Source: Vibrio astriarenae
Lineage (GTDB): Bacteria; Pseudomonadota; Gammaproteobacteria; Enterobacterales; Vibrionaceae
Length of the DNA stretch: 64,000 bases
Assembly: GCF_010587385.1 (NCBI RefSeq)
Contig: NZ_CP047475.1
Location: 1,798,001-1,862,000 of the forward strand
Direction of reading: 5' to 3'
The notes under the pieces were generated by a model. The model was not told the DNA's origin. It did not search any database and saw only the letters and a list, made by a program, of their open reading frames with translations. Of the stretch, positions 36,028 to 45,692 are shown piece after piece. The position numbers and the translations under genes were made by a program. Each line of letters starts with the position of its first letter. Positions within the stretch are counted from its first letter, which is position 1.

Positions 36028-39000
36028 TTAGGCGGGTACTTTGACCTTGTGTAAGATGCGATACAGTACCGGCACGACAATCAAGGTGAGTACAGTTGCA
36101 AAGCCCAAACCAAACATGATAGTTACCGCCATCGGTTTAAAGAAGATGTCCGGCAAAAGCGGAATCATACCCAATATAGTGGTGATGGCTGCCATACAAA
36201 CCGGGCGAACACGGCTAAGGGCAGCGTCTACCACAGCGTTATAGGCCTCTTTGCCAGATTCTATCTCGATATTGATTTGATCAAGCAAAACAATACCGTT
36301 TTTCAAGATCATACCGGAAAGACTTAAGAAGCCAAGTAATGCCATAAAGCCAAATGGCGTATCGAGCACCAACAGACCCGTGGTCACACCAATAAGAGCA
36401 AGTGGCACGGTACACCAGACAATAATCGGTTCTTTCACTGTATTGAACAAGAATACTGTGATGAGGAACATAAATAGATAACCCAGCGGCATCGTCGTGA
36501 ACAGAGACTCTTGCGCATCCGCTGACGACTCGTACTCACCACCCCACTCTAATGAGTAACCTGGAGGCAATTCGATTTGTTCAATCAGCGGTTGTAAACG
36601 CCCTTGTAGAGTCGCTGCCGTTTCTTCCCCTAATAAATCTGGGTCTGCCATTACTGTTAGCATACGCTTGCGGTTTTTACGTACGATAATTGGGTCTTCC
36701 CAATAGATATCGTAGCCCAGAGCGACTTGCTGTAATGGGATATAATCCGATTGAGCCGGACTCCATATTCTCATTCCTTCGATACTACGTATATCAACAC
36801 GTTCATCTTCCGGTAGACGAGCGACAATCGGCATCAAGGTTGTGCCATCACGATACACACCAACAGATTTGCCTGAGAAGGACATGCTTAATACATCATC
36901 GACATCTGACTTAGTGATACCATAGCGACGCGCTTGGCTTTCATTAAACTGAGGTTCAATGACTTTGGTACGCTCACGCCAGTCATGACGGATATTAGTC
37001 GCCCCTGGGTCCGCGTGCATGATGTCAGCAACTTGAGCCCCGATTCGTCTGAGTTCATCGGGATCAGAGCCAATAATTCGTGCTTCAATTTTTGCACCGC
37101 CACCAGGGCCTAACTCAATCTTTTTCAGCTTGTAGTTAATCTCAGGGTAATTCTTCGCTACATGCTCTCTAAAGCGAACCATCAGCGGGTCTAAATTAAC
37201 AAAATCGTCAACACGAGTCGTGATTTCACCGTAGGCAGCATAACTCTTTTCCGGTGCGTAGGTCAGCATGAAACGCTGCAAACCCTTGCCTGCGGTGGTG
37301 GTAATATGCTCAACGTGATCCTGACTGGAAATCCACCCCTCTAACTCTTTCAACTTATCGTTAGTCGCACGAATGTCTGTTCCTTCAGGTAACCAAATGT
37401 CTACTTGGAACATCGGTGTGGTCGATGATGGGAAGAAAGACTGTTTAACAAATGTAAAGCCGTAGATACTTGCTCCGAGCCCGACGACCAGTACGATAAC
37501 GGTTAACCATGCTCGCTTCATACAAAACTCTAGGAAGTTTTTGTACACAACAAAGATGATGCCGTTGTACGGGTCGTGATCTTCGCTGGCTTCCGGTGTT
37601 TTCTGACCTTTAAAGAAGATATCAGCAAAGAACGGAGTCAATGAAATCGCGGTGAACCAACTCAGCATCAGCGAGATCAGAAGAACTGTAAACAAGGTGC
37701 CACAGTACTCACCAGTCGCATCCTCCGACAGCCCAATCGGTGCAAAAGCCGTTACTGCGATGACAGTAGCGCCAAGAAGTGGCCACTTGGTTTGCATAAC
37801 GATATCGGTGGCTGCCTGCATCCTCGTTCGGCCCTTCTGAGTGCCTATGAGGATCCCTTCCACCACCACAATCGCATTATCCACCAGCATCCCGAGTGCA
37901 ATAACCAGGGCACCAAGTGAAATACGTTGCAGCTCGATACTGAAGTACTGCATAAATATGAATGTACCCAATACTGTCAGTAACAGAATGAGACCAATCA
38001 AGAGACCTGAACGCAGCCCCATAAAGAACAACAGCACCACGATAACGATCGCCACCGCTTGCCCTAAACTGACAACAAATCCACTGACCGACTTATCTAC
38101 TTCGGTTGGTTGGCTATACACACGGGCAATCTCAATACCCACTGGTTGTTGGTATTTTAGCTCTGCCAGTTTTCGATCAAAGGCTTTTCCAATTTCTACA
38201 ACGTTGACGCCTTCCGCAAATGAAACACCGACATTGAGCGCCGTTTGACCATTGAAGTTAATAATGTTCGAGGGAACTTCAACGAAGCCCCGCTTAACCT
38301 CTGCAACATCACGCAAATAGATTAGCCCGTCAGATGACGCGCCATCGGTAAGTATCAAGTCTCCGAGTTGGTCAACATCCTGGAACTCTCCTGTTGGATG
38401 GATGCGAATATACTCATTACCAATGCGCACAGCACCCGCATCAGAGACGACATTTTGGGTAGAAAGGAGGTTGAATACCGTAGTGGGTGATAACCCTAAG
38501 CTACTCATCTTCTTCATTGATATTTCAATGAAGACCTGTTGTTGTTGGTCACCTGATACTGAAACTTTACTCACACCATCGACAAGTTCGAGCTCGCGCC
38601 GCAAATAGTCGATGTAATCTATCAGCTCTTTATATGAGTACCCTTCTCCTGTCACGGCAAGCAAGATACCAAACACATCGCCGAAGTCATCAATGACCTG
38701 AGGATCATTCACCCCGGGTGGAAGTGTCGCTTTGAGATCATTCACCTTGCGGCGCAGCTCATCCCATATTTGCGGCAAGTCATCCGGTCCATAGTTGTTC
38801 TTCATGGTGACAGTGATCTGAGACAATCCACGGCTGGAAATGGAGTTAATCTCATCAACATACGAAAGCTGCTGAATGGCTTTCTCTATTGGATAAGTGA
38901 CCTCTTCTTCAACTTCCTGTGGCGTTGCACCTGGATAGGAGGTCACTACCATGGCGTCTTTGATTGTGAACGCGGGGTCCTCTAGACGACCAAGCCCAAA

Positions 39001-39138
39001 AAATGCCGCTGTACCACCAATTAAGAAAATGAGTGATATCATCCAACTAATAACACGGTTACGGATAAAATACGCCGCGATACCAGTAACATCATTATCG
39101 CTGTGTGTTGCTTGTTGTGGCATGCTTTCACTACTCAT
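36028..39138 (-). CDS. vexK: RND-family multidrug efflux pump, VexK-like
   Basis: A 1036-residue inner-membrane RND transporter of the HAE class. TM1 is seen at about 32-50 (ISWMISLIFLIGGTAAFFGLG), then the pore domain (DPAFTIKDAMVVTSYPGATPQEVEEEVTYPIEKAI). TM4 contains the proton-relay pattern GALVIALGMLVDNAIVVVEG. The second half repeats the layout. It expels hydrophobic compounds together with an adaptor and TolC. It overlaps the second adaptor gene by 8 bp. The symbol rests on the two-adaptor arrangement and the neighbouring tag and psp genes, which I recall for V. cholerae vexIJK; the substrate is not known from sequence. Confidence 0.85.
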   Translation of the reverse strand: MSSESMPQQATHSDNDVTGIAAYFIRNRVISWMISLIFLIGGTAAFFGLGRLEDPAFTIKDAMVVTSYPGATPQEVEEEVTYPIEKAIQQLSYVDEINSISSRGLSQITVTMKNNYGPDDLPQIWDELRRKVNDLKATLPPGVNDPQVIDDFGDVFGILLAVTGEGYSYKELIDYIDYLRRELELVDGVSKVSVSGDQQQQVFIEISMKKMSSLGLSPTTVFNLLSTQNVVSDAGAVRIGNEYIRIHPTGEFQDVDQLGDLILTDGASSDGLIYLRDVAEVKRGFVEVPSNIINFNGQTALNVGVSFAEGVNVVEIGKAFDRKLAELKYQQPVGIEIARVYSQPTEVDKSVSGFVVSLGQAVAIVIVVLLFFMGLRSGLLIGLILLLTVLGTFIFMQYFSIELQRISLGALVIALGMLVDNAIVVVEGILIGTQKGRTRMQAATDIVMQTKWPLLGATVIAVTAFAPIGLSEDATGEYCGTLFTVLLISLMLSWFTAISLTPFFADIFFKGQKTPEASEDHDPYNGIIFVVYKNFLEFCMKRAWLTVIVLVVGLGASIYGFTFVKQSFFPSSTTPMFQVDIWLPEGTDIRATNDKLKELEGWISSQDHVEHITTTAGKGLQRFMLTYAPEKSYAAYGEITTRVDDFVNLDPLMVRFREHVAKNYPEINYKLKKIELGPGGGAKIEARIIGSDPDELRRIGAQVADIMHADPGATNIRHDWRERTKVIEPQFNESQARRYGITKSDVDDVLSMSFSGKSVGVYRDGTTLMPIVARLPEDERVDIRSIEGMRIWSPAQSDYIPLQQVALGYDIYWEDPIIVRKNRKRMLTVMADPDLLGEETAATLQGRLQPLIEQIELPPGYSLEWGGEYESSADAQESLFTTMPLGYLFMFLITVFLFNTVKEPIIVWCTVPLALIGVTTGLLVLDTPFGFMALLGFLSLSGMILKNGIVLLDQINIEIESGKEAYNAVVDAALSRVRPVCMAAITTILGMIPLLPDIFFKPMAVTIMFGLGFATVLTLIVVPVLYRILHKVKVPA

Positions 39139-40228
39139 TACCCGCCTCCTGCGCTACTGAACCTTCAATTAGACTGACTGAAATGCCATCTCGCAAGCGC
39201 GATAAACCGGCGCTGACAATGAGCTCGCCATTTTCTAGGCCATCAACAATCTGTAAGTGGTTTTGTGAAGCATTGCCCACGACAACTTTCCTTTTTGTCA
39301 CAGTGTTGTCTTGGTTATATACCCAGACAAATTTGTTCGCTCTATCTAATGAATCACCATCTTCATTAAACACGGTCTCAATAGGCACTTTGACACCTGC
39401 ATTTAGATGTAAACCCGCACCTTTGGCATTCGAAGTCACTTCTACCGCCATACCATCGAGAATAAGGTCATCCTCTGGCATTGGAAGTGACAGCGTCACG
39501 GAAAATGTCCCCGTAGCAGGATCAGGTTGGGTGGTAAACTCTTTGATTTTTGCCAAATACTCATTACCACTCGGCACTTTGACTTGAGCCTTAATTTGAT
39601 TAAACACCTCATTTGAAGGCTGTTTTTGATAGAGCTGATCCGGCAGTTGAATCACAACCTCAACATCATCCACACTGTGAACATTGACGATGTTTTGCCC
39701 TACTTGAATGTTCTCAAACCGGTCGACTACCACACGAGAGACAATACCTGCCATTGGTGAGCGCAGCGTGGTAAACGAAAGGCGTAATTTGGCAAGTTCT
39801 AGCTCTGCTTTGGCTATTTGTCTTTCCGCAGAGATCTCATCGTACTGCGACTGAGCCAGCAAGCCTTTAGCAACAAGCGGTTTCGAACGTCGAACTTGGC
39901 TGTCAATAACAGAAAAACGCGCCTCAGCATTATCAACATCTATCTGATAATCGGTCGGATCGAGCATAGCGATCACATCGCCCTCTTGGACCATGTCCCC
40001 CTCTTTGACCACCAGTTTGCTGATTTCCCCCGTCACTCGAAAACTCAAATGTGAACGTTCAGCAGCATTGGCAATCGCAGGAAAGTATAGGCTGTCTATT
40101 TCCGTATTTTCTCCAACCGGAACGACTCGAATGCTTGGAATAAACTCTTTAGGTTCTACCGTTGGGCGCTCACATCCCGCAAGGGCTGCACTAAGGATAA
40201 TAGGCAAGATGAGTTGGTTATTTTTCAT
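39131..40228 (-). CDS. vexJ: RND periplasmic adaptor lipoprotein, VexJ-like
   Basis: A 365-residue membrane-fusion protein: lipobox LAGC (MKNNQLILPIILSAALAGC), lipoyl half-motifs VKEGDMVQEGDVIAMLDPTDY and TLRSPMAGIVSRVVVDRFENIQVGQ, alpha-hairpin between them (about 85-135), then beta-barrel and proximal domains. It is the second of two adaptors in the operon, 1 bp after the first and overlapping the pump gene by 8 bp. GAGG before the ATG. Two adaptors per pump probably form mixed hexamers or serve alternative complexes. Confidence 0.85.
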   Translation of the reverse strand: MKNNQLILPIILSAALAGCERPTVEPKEFIPSIRVVPVGENTEIDSLYFPAIANAAERSHLSFRVTGEISKLVVKEGDMVQEGDVIAMLDPTDYQIDVDNAEARFSVIDSQVRRSKPLVAKGLLAQSQYDEISAERQIAKAELELAKLRLSFTTLRSPMAGIVSRVVVDRFENIQVGQNIVNVHSVDDVEVVIQLPDQLYQKQPSNEVFNQIKAQVKVPSGNEYLAKIKEFTTQPDPATGTFSVTLSLPMPEDDLILDGMAVEVTSNAKGAGLHLNAGVKVPIETVFNEDGDSLDRANKFVWVYNQDNTVTKRKVVVGNASQNHLQIVDGLENGELIVSAGLSRLRDGISVSLIEGSVAQEAGNE

Positions 40229-40229
40229 A

Positions 40230-41264
40230 TTATAAACCTCGCTCCTTCACCCATGGGCGAACCTTAATTCCATCTTCTAAACCAGCCACGCCTGAAACCA
40301 CGATTTGGTCCCCATCGTTAAGCCCAGACACGACCTGTCTGCGTTCGTTCAGCTCCACAGGAATACGCTTAACAATACCCTCATCATTCACACGCCAAAC
40401 ATAGCTCTTGCCATCAATATCTTGGATAGAGGTTAAAGGAATGCGACTGGCGGTGGACTTCGGAGCCATCGCTGTCACGCTCCCTGCCATACCGGGTAGC
40501 ACACCGATATCGTCTGGCCGCTCCATGATCATCGTCACCTTGTAGGAAGCCGTCGTCGGGTCAGCTTCTGTATCTATCTCTTGAAACGTTAGGGGGAAAA
40601 TTCGGCCTGGAAATGCATCAAACTCCATCGTTGACTGCACGTCAACGCTCTGTGAGTATCGACTGAGTAAGTGATCAGGAAGCTGGAAAATGATTTTCAA
40701 TAGCTGATTAGTTTGAATGTTCATGACACCTTGCTGCGCCGCAACATACTCATGGTTATCGGCAGGAATGATTGAAATGGTTCCATCATAGGGTGCAACA
40801 AGGCGTGTATATCGCTCATTCGCTTTTGCTTGATTTAAGCTCGCTCTGGCCACATTGAGGTTTGCCTTGGCTTCATCGTAATCTTGCTCTGACACCACGC
40901 GATCTCTACGCAAACTTTCAGCTCGTTTGAACTGCACGTTAGCCAAATTGAAATTCGCTTGGGCTTGTTGAACCAACAAGGTGTACTCATCAGGGTTTAG
41001 CTGGGCCAGTACATCACCCTTATCGACGGTTTGGCCAGAAAGAACATCTATGCTCATCAACAAACCAGGCACGCGAAACGCGAGCACAGCGCGATCGCCC
41101 GCTTCTGACACCGCTGGGAACTTTCGTTCAAAACTGCTGTTGCCGACCGAGACAGTGGTCATTTTGACCGGCCGAGATTCGGGCTCAGGTATGGGAGGTA
41201 GCTCTTTACCACAACCTGCTAATACCGCGGAAAGAGCAAGAAAATTGAGTGACTTCTTAAACAT
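40230..41264 (-). CDS. vexI: RND periplasmic adaptor lipoprotein, VexI-like
   Basis: A 344-residue membrane-fusion protein with lipobox LAGC (MFKKSLNFLALSAVLAGC). Lipoyl half-motifs are VLSGQTVDKGDVLAQLNPDEY and TRLVAPYDGTISIIPADNHEYV, with the hairpin QAQANFNLANVQFKRAESLRRDRVVSEQDYDEAKANL between them (shown only for its coiled-coil character). The start at 41264 gives a clean lipoprotein signal; an in-frame ATG at 41297 would add eleven polar residues. First gene of the pump operon; a psp terminator lies upstream, so it has its own promoter. Confidence 0.85.
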   Translation of the reverse strand: MFKKSLNFLALSAVLAGCGKELPPIPEPESRPVKMTTVSVGNSSFERKFPAVSEAGDRAVLAFRVPGLLMSIDVLSGQTVDKGDVLAQLNPDEYTLLVQQAQANFNLANVQFKRAESLRRDRVVSEQDYDEAKANLNVARASLNQAKANERYTRLVAPYDGTISIIPADNHEYVAAQQGVMNIQTNQLLKIIFQLPDHLLSRYSQSVDVQSTMEFDAFPGRIFPLTFQEIDTEADPTTASYKVTMIMERPDDIGVLPGMAGSVTAMAPKSTASRIPLTSIQDIDGKSYVWRVNDEGIVKRIPVELNERRQVVSGLNDGDQIVVSGVAGLEDGIKVRPWVKERGL

Positions 41265-41377
41265 GCATGATCCATCTTTATTTGTATCCTTATGCAAACA
41301 AAGATAGAAGAGCCAATCGTTAATCGCTAGTTAAAGTACTGTTATTTTTCATAAATTATCGAAAAAGTAGAGATAAT

Positions 41378-41423
41378 AAAAAAACCCAGATTGAAAACGA
41401 TTAAAACGCAATCAATCTGGGTT
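41378..41423 (-). terminator. Terminator of pspABC
   Basis: AACCCAGATTGA (41383-41394) pairs with TCAATCTGGGTT (41412-41423) over a 17-nt loop; on the minus strand it ends in seven T. Confidence 0.85.
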
Positions 41424-41449
41424 CAATAGATGTTAGTGACTCTATTTAA

Positions 41450-41839
41450 TTACAGCTTAGAAAACTCTCTATCAAACTTGAAACGATCAGACGTCACGTA
41501 ACTTTCCATACTCTGAATACGTGATTCCGCAGTGTCTAAATCTTTGGCGATGGTTGCCAACCAATCAGAGGGCGCTCGCCCCTGCTGCCACACTTTACTC
41601 TTGAGTGTGTGATCTCGTTTATCTTCCCATTGGGTTTGATAGCCTTTAGGCTGTTTTTCTATCATCAATGTCATAGCAACATAGGCAACGACAACTAGAA
41701 ACGCGCCCCCTAATAATGCAAATGTGATAGCAATAATACGCACTAGCCAAACTTCGACACTGAAGTAGTTCGCTAGACCGGCACACACGCCGGTCAACTT
41801 GCCATTAATCGGGTCGCGATACAGTTCTTTACGCATCAT
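41450..41839 (-). CDS. pspC: Phage-shock protein C (PspC)
   Basis: A 129-residue inner-membrane PspC-domain protein that senses envelope stress and recruits PspA. MMRKELYRDPINGKLTGVCAGLANYF then WLVRIIAITFALLGGAFLVVVAYVAMTLMI (membrane segment) are diagnostic. The frame opens earlier, but ATG 41839 has GGAGG at 7-nt spacing. The start overlaps the end of pspB by 11 bp. Confidence 0.95.
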   Translation of the reverse strand: MMRKELYRDPINGKLTGVCAGLANYFSVEVWLVRIIAITFALLGGAFLVVVAYVAMTLMIEKQPKGYQTQWEDKRDHTLKSKVWQQGRAPSDWLATIAKDLDTAESRIQSMESYVTSDRFKFDREFSKL

Positions 41840-42065
41840 ATCTGCGCCTCCAATCCGGTGTTTCACTATCAAGTACACTTTCTAGATGGGAAACACGTTG
41901 TTTTAACTTGTCTGCTCGTTGAGAAAGTTGTTCTAACTTCTCTAAGTCTTGGCTCGATAACCCCGTTGCCGTGTGCTTTTTACTGCGGTAGTGAAGAAAG
42001 AGCCACAATGGCGCCACAAAGATAAAAAAAACAATCAGTGGCACTGATAATAGAAATGAACTCAT
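41829..42065 (-). CDS. pspB: Phage-shock protein B (PspB)
   Basis: A 78-residue protein with one N-terminal membrane segment (about 3-25, FLLSVPLIVFFIFVAPLWLFLHY) followed by a cytoplasmic helical heptad region (DLEKLEQLSQRADKLKQRVSHLESVL). It works with PspC in signalling to PspA. One base separates it from pspA, and it overlaps pspC. Confidence 0.95.
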   Translation of the reverse strand: MSSFLLSVPLIVFFIFVAPLWLFLHYRSKKHTATGLSSQDLEKLEQLSQRADKLKQRVSHLESVLDSETPDWRRRYDA

Positions 42066-42066
42066 A

Positions 42067-42741
42067 TTATTTTGACTCCTTCTCGCTCAGTTGTTGTTTT
42101 AGCTTTTGCAGTTCGTTTTCGATCTCATCTTCAACCTGAAGTTCCATAAACTCTTGCTCAAGATTGCGCGATGACTGGCTGTCTAAGTGTATATCTGCTT
42201 CTGCTTCCAGTTCATCAATTCGACGCGAAAACTGCTCAAACTTCGCCATAGTTTCACGCGTTTTACGAGAGTTAAGCTGCTGATTCACGTCTTTGCGATT
42301 CACCGCCGTTTTCGCGCGAATCATCAATGCTTGCTGCTTAGCTCGTGTTTCGGTGATCTTGCTTTCTAGCTTATCGATCTCAGTTTTTAGCTTATCGATG
42401 TTTTCATTGACCAACAACTGCTCATCAAGCAAGGTTTTGTGAATGTCGGTAACCTTCTGCTTCTCCATCAAGGCAGCACGCGCAAGATCTTCTCTTTGCT
42501 TGGTGAGTGCTAGCGTCGCTTTACTCTGCCAGTCACCCACTTGATCTTCCACATACTCTATGCGGCGGCTCAACTCTTTTTTATCCGCGATGGCTTTGAC
42601 TAAGTTGCTGCGAACTTCCACCAAAGTATCTTCCATCTCTTGAATAATCAGGCGAATCATTTTCTCTGGATCTTCCGCTTTATCCAGCAGTGCACTGACG
42701 TTCGAGTTAATGATGTCGGCAAAACGTGAAAAAATACCCAT
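42067..42741 (-). CDS. pspA: Phage-shock protein A (PspA)
   Basis: A 224-residue coiled-coil peripheral membrane protein (PspA/IM30, ESCRT-III-like) that protects the damaged inner membrane and inhibits PspF. Start MGIFSRFADIINSNVSALLDKAEDPEKMIRLI is the canonical amphipathic N-terminus; ATG at 42741 has GGGGAA before it, so the longer frame to 42780 is rejected. Long heptad repeats run through the rest. Transcribed from the sigma-54 promoter at 42805-42791. Confidence 0.97.
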   Translation of the reverse strand: MGIFSRFADIINSNVSALLDKAEDPEKMIRLIIQEMEDTLVEVRSNLVKAIADKKELSRRIEYVEDQVGDWQSKATLALTKQREDLARAALMEKQKVTDIHKTLLDEQLLVNENIDKLKTEIDKLESKITETRAKQQALMIRAKTAVNRKDVNQQLNSRKTRETMAKFEQFSRRIDELEAEADIHLDSQSSRNLEQEFMELQVEDEIENELQKLKQQLSEKESK

Positions 42742-42790
42742 ATCTGTTCCCCTTATAAAAACCATGTTTATTGCTTTCATTTTCTACTTA

Positions 42791-42805
42791 GCGAGAAACA
42801 TGCCA
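42791..42805 (-). promoter_or_regulatory. Sigma-54 promoter of pspA
   Basis: On the minus strand TGGCATGTTTCTCGC: GG at -24 and GC at -12 with the exact 10-bp gap of the consensus TGGCACG-N4-TTGC. It lies 50 bp before the pspA ATG and downstream of the divergent pspF start, leaving about 110 bp for PspF and IHF sites. Confidence 0.85.
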
Positions 42806-42919
42806 ACAAGAATACTGGCGATAAATCAGTTATTTATTCGATTAGGCATCTGTATCCACCTTTTTAAATGAGCGGATTTAACCTATAGTAGGTAAATATA
42901 ACCATTGAAGGGTAATTTT

Positions 42920-43945
42920 ATGCTCCCCAACATTCGAGGCAGTTCCAGCGAAATCCTCTCAGTACTCGACAAAGTATCGAGCGTCGCAAAAATCAACCGC
43001 CCCATACTAATACTAGGAGAACGAGGAACAGGCAAAGAGTTAGTGGCACAGCGCCTTCACTATCTATCGCAAAGGTGGGATAAACCTTTTGTCGCGATGA
43101 ACTGTTCAGCGCTATCAGAAGGCCTGGTTGACTCCGAGTTATTCGGACACGAAGCGGGGGCATTTACCGGCGCTAACAAGCAGCACCAAGGGCGCTTTGA
43201 ACGTGCTGAAAGTGGTAGTTTATTTCTCGATGAACTCGGTACTATGCCGTTAAACGTGCAAGAAAAACTACTTCGCGTGATTGAGTACGGTCAGTATGAA
43301 CGCGTCGGCGGGTCAAAAATGATTAACACAGATGTACGACTGATCTGTGCCACCAACACCGACCTAGTTAAAGCAAGTCAAGATGGAACGTTTCGCGCCG
43401 ACTTGCTAGACCGACTGGCCTTTGACGTCATACACCTGCCTCCGCTCCGTTACAGGAAAGAAGATATACTCGAACTCGCGGAACACTTCGCGATCAGTAT
43501 GTGTCGTGAGCTTGGCCTATCGCACTTTGAAGGCTTTTCCCAATCGGCAATAAAGCAACTCTTGGACTACCACTGGCCCGGGAATGTTCGAGAATTAAAG
43601 AACGTCATAGAGCGTGCGGTTTATCAACACAACAGCAGTAGTCAACCCATCGAGCATATTATAATTAACCCATTTGTTAGCCCGTGGAATTTGTCTGATC
43701 AAAAATTTGAGAATGCTCCGATACGAGAAGCAGAGCCGACAAACACCGAGCCCAAAGAAGCGAGTATTAACAAGCTGCCAAAAGATCTTAAGCAATGGCT
43801 TTGTGACAAAGAGCGCGAATGGGTTGAGCTTGCACTACTGAAATCCCAATTTAATCAACGACAAGCAGCAAAACAGTTGGGGTTAAGCTATGATCAAATA
43901 CGAGGTCTGGTAAGGAAACACTCGGTGAGAAAAACTCTCGATTAG
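42920..43945 (+). CDS. pspF: PspF, sigma-54 enhancer-binding activator of the psp operon
   Basis: A 341-residue AAA+ activator with no receiver domain. Walker A is GERGTGKE, the sigma-54 contact loop is GAFTGA (in EAGAFTGANKQ), Walker B is LFLDELGTM, and the R-finger region is GSKMINTDVRLICATN. The C-terminal helix-turn-helix (NQRQAAKQLGLSYDQIRGLV) binds the upstream sites. ATG 42920 has AAGGG upstream; the codon at 42905 is TTG. Divergent from pspA, as in enterobacteria. Confidence 0.96.
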   Translation: MLPNIRGSSSEILSVLDKVSSVAKINRPILILGERGTGKELVAQRLHYLSQRWDKPFVAMNCSALSEGLVDSELFGHEAGAFTGANKQHQGRFERAESGSLFLDELGTMPLNVQEKLLRVIEYGQYERVGGSKMINTDVRLICATNTDLVKASQDGTFRADLLDRLAFDVIHLPPLRYRKEDILELAEHFAISMCRELGLSHFEGFSQSAIKQLLDYHWPGNVRELKNVIERAVYQHNSSSQPIEHIIINPFVSPWNLSDQKFENAPIREAEPTNTEPKEASINKLPKDLKQWLCDKEREWVELALLKSQFNQRQAAKQLGLSYDQIRGLVRKHSVRKTLD

Positions 43946-44072
43946 TCTGGTTCGTTAACCCAACATCAATGACGCCATAAACAAAAAATTAGATTAGCCC
44001 ACGTTTTTTATTGGCTATTCCTGTTTTGTATAGGGCATAATCTACCACTTAACTAATTTTTACGTTTGCGCT

Positions 44073-45692
44073 ATGAAAGCACTGATTCGCTTGACATTAA
44101 GCCTGTTTGGGGCGGCTACTCTCGCTGGATGTGGAGAGCCTATTGAACACACACAAATCCGCAAGAGTGGATTTGTTTTTTGTGGTCAGAGCGTGCCGCA
44201 AACTTTTAACCCTCAATTAGTGGATGGTGGAGTCACAGCAGAAGCCATAAGCCCACAAATTTTTGATACGCTGTTGGTACTCGACCCCAAAACCCACCAG
44301 CCTAGTGCAAATATCGCAACGCAGTGGCAGACCAATCAAGAGCGCACTGAGTACACGTTTTCTCTGCGCCCAGATATTGAATTTCAAACTACACCTTGGT
44401 TTTCACCTACTCGGGCTTTAAATGCTCAAGATGTGGTGTTCTCTTTTGAACGCATTGTTGACTCAACCCATCCGTTTCACTACAACGGCGGGGGTATTTA
44501 TCCTTGGTTCAGCAGTATTAACTTCGCCAACCTGCTCAACTCGGTTGAAGCGGTTGATGAACACACCGTTAAGTTCACATTGACACGTCCTGACAATGCC
44601 TTTCTATCTAATATAGCCACTGCATTCGCGGTGATTCACTCTGCAGAATACGCAAATAAACTGTTACTCCAAGATGAAAAGCAGAGACTAGACTCGCATC
44701 CGGTGGGAACTGGTCCGTTTTACCTGCAAGAGTATCAAGTGAATGACCTCATTCGCTTAAAAAGACACGACGGCTACTGGGACGGAAAAGCGAAAATGGA
44801 GCAAGTCATCTTTGACGTCTCAGTGCGTGGTACGGGTACACTTGCCAAACTTCTGCGCCAAGAGTGTGATGTTTTAAGCTCGCCTATCTCGAGCCAATTA
44901 CCCGTTATCAAGGAGCAAGATGACATTGTTCTAAAAACCAAGCCGGCAATGAACGTGTCGTTCATTTCGATCCATACTTTGCACCCTGCCCTTAGTGATG
45001 CACGTGTACGTAAGGCACTGAGTTTAGCGATTAACCGCCAGAACATTCTTGAGTCCGTTTATTATGGTACCGGCACTCAGGCTTACACGGTTTTACCTCC
45101 TTCTTCTTGGGCATACCAACCGGATACGACTCAGGTTCGCTACGATAGGAACTATGCGCTTGGGCTGTTGAGAGAAGCGGGATATGAAAAGGGGTTGGTT
45201 CTGTCTATGTCAGTGCCTCTGGAGCCCAAGGCTTACAACCCAAGTCCGCGAAAGACAGCGGAACTTATCCAAGCGAACTTTGCCGATATTGGCGTGACTC
45301 TGCAACTTGTGACAGAAGAGCGTTTAAATCGAACCGACACCGAGCGAAACAGTCGCTTTGACCTTGTACTTGCAGGTTGGGTGGGTGATACCGGTGACCC
45401 AGATAACTTCCTGCGTCCATTGCTATCGTGTGACGCTAAGCCGTCTGGACTAAACCTGTCGTCGTGGTGTAATCCCGATTTTGACTTCTTAATCGATCTC
45501 GCACTTGAGGTTGACAAGCCGCGTTACCGCACCAACTTGTACAACCAAGTGCAGAATCTTCTTAATGAAGAAGTTCCTGTTGTTCCCATCGCACACGGGA
45601 TGCACTTTCAAGCGCACCATGAATCGCTTAAAGGATTTAAAATGAGCCCATTCAATGTCCAACCATTGAACGAAGTGGAGCGTATCAAATAA
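44073..45692 (+). CDS. sapA: SapA, peptide-binding component of the Sap ABC transporter
   Basis: A 539-residue family-5 solute-binding lipoprotein (lipobox LAGC at about residues 16-19). GTGPFYLQEYQVNDLIRLKRHDGYWDGKAKMEQV is the typical hinge block and RVRKALSLAINRQNILE the distal one. Sap systems import or sequester cationic peptides, and SapBCDF has also been linked to putrescine export in E. coli. It is the first gene of a tightly overlapping five-gene operon downstream of pspF; the stop overlaps the sapB start (TAATG). Confidence 0.93.
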   Translation: MKALIRLTLSLFGAATLAGCGEPIEHTQIRKSGFVFCGQSVPQTFNPQLVDGGVTAEAISPQIFDTLLVLDPKTHQPSANIATQWQTNQERTEYTFSLRPDIEFQTTPWFSPTRALNAQDVVFSFERIVDSTHPFHYNGGGIYPWFSSINFANLLNSVEAVDEHTVKFTLTRPDNAFLSNIATAFAVIHSAEYANKLLLQDEKQRLDSHPVGTGPFYLQEYQVNDLIRLKRHDGYWDGKAKMEQVIFDVSVRGTGTLAKLLRQECDVLSSPISSQLPVIKEQDDIVLKTKPAMNVSFISIHTLHPALSDARVRKALSLAINRQNILESVYYGTGTQAYTVLPPSSWAYQPDTTQVRYDRNYALGLLREAGYEKGLVLSMSVPLEPKAYNPSPRKTAELIQANFADIGVTLQLVTEERLNRTDTERNSRFDLVLAGWVGDTGDPDNFLRPLLSCDAKPSGLNLSSWCNPDFDFLIDLALEVDKPRYRTNLYNQVQNLLNEEVPVVPIAHGMHFQAHHESLKGFKMSPFNVQPLNEVERIK

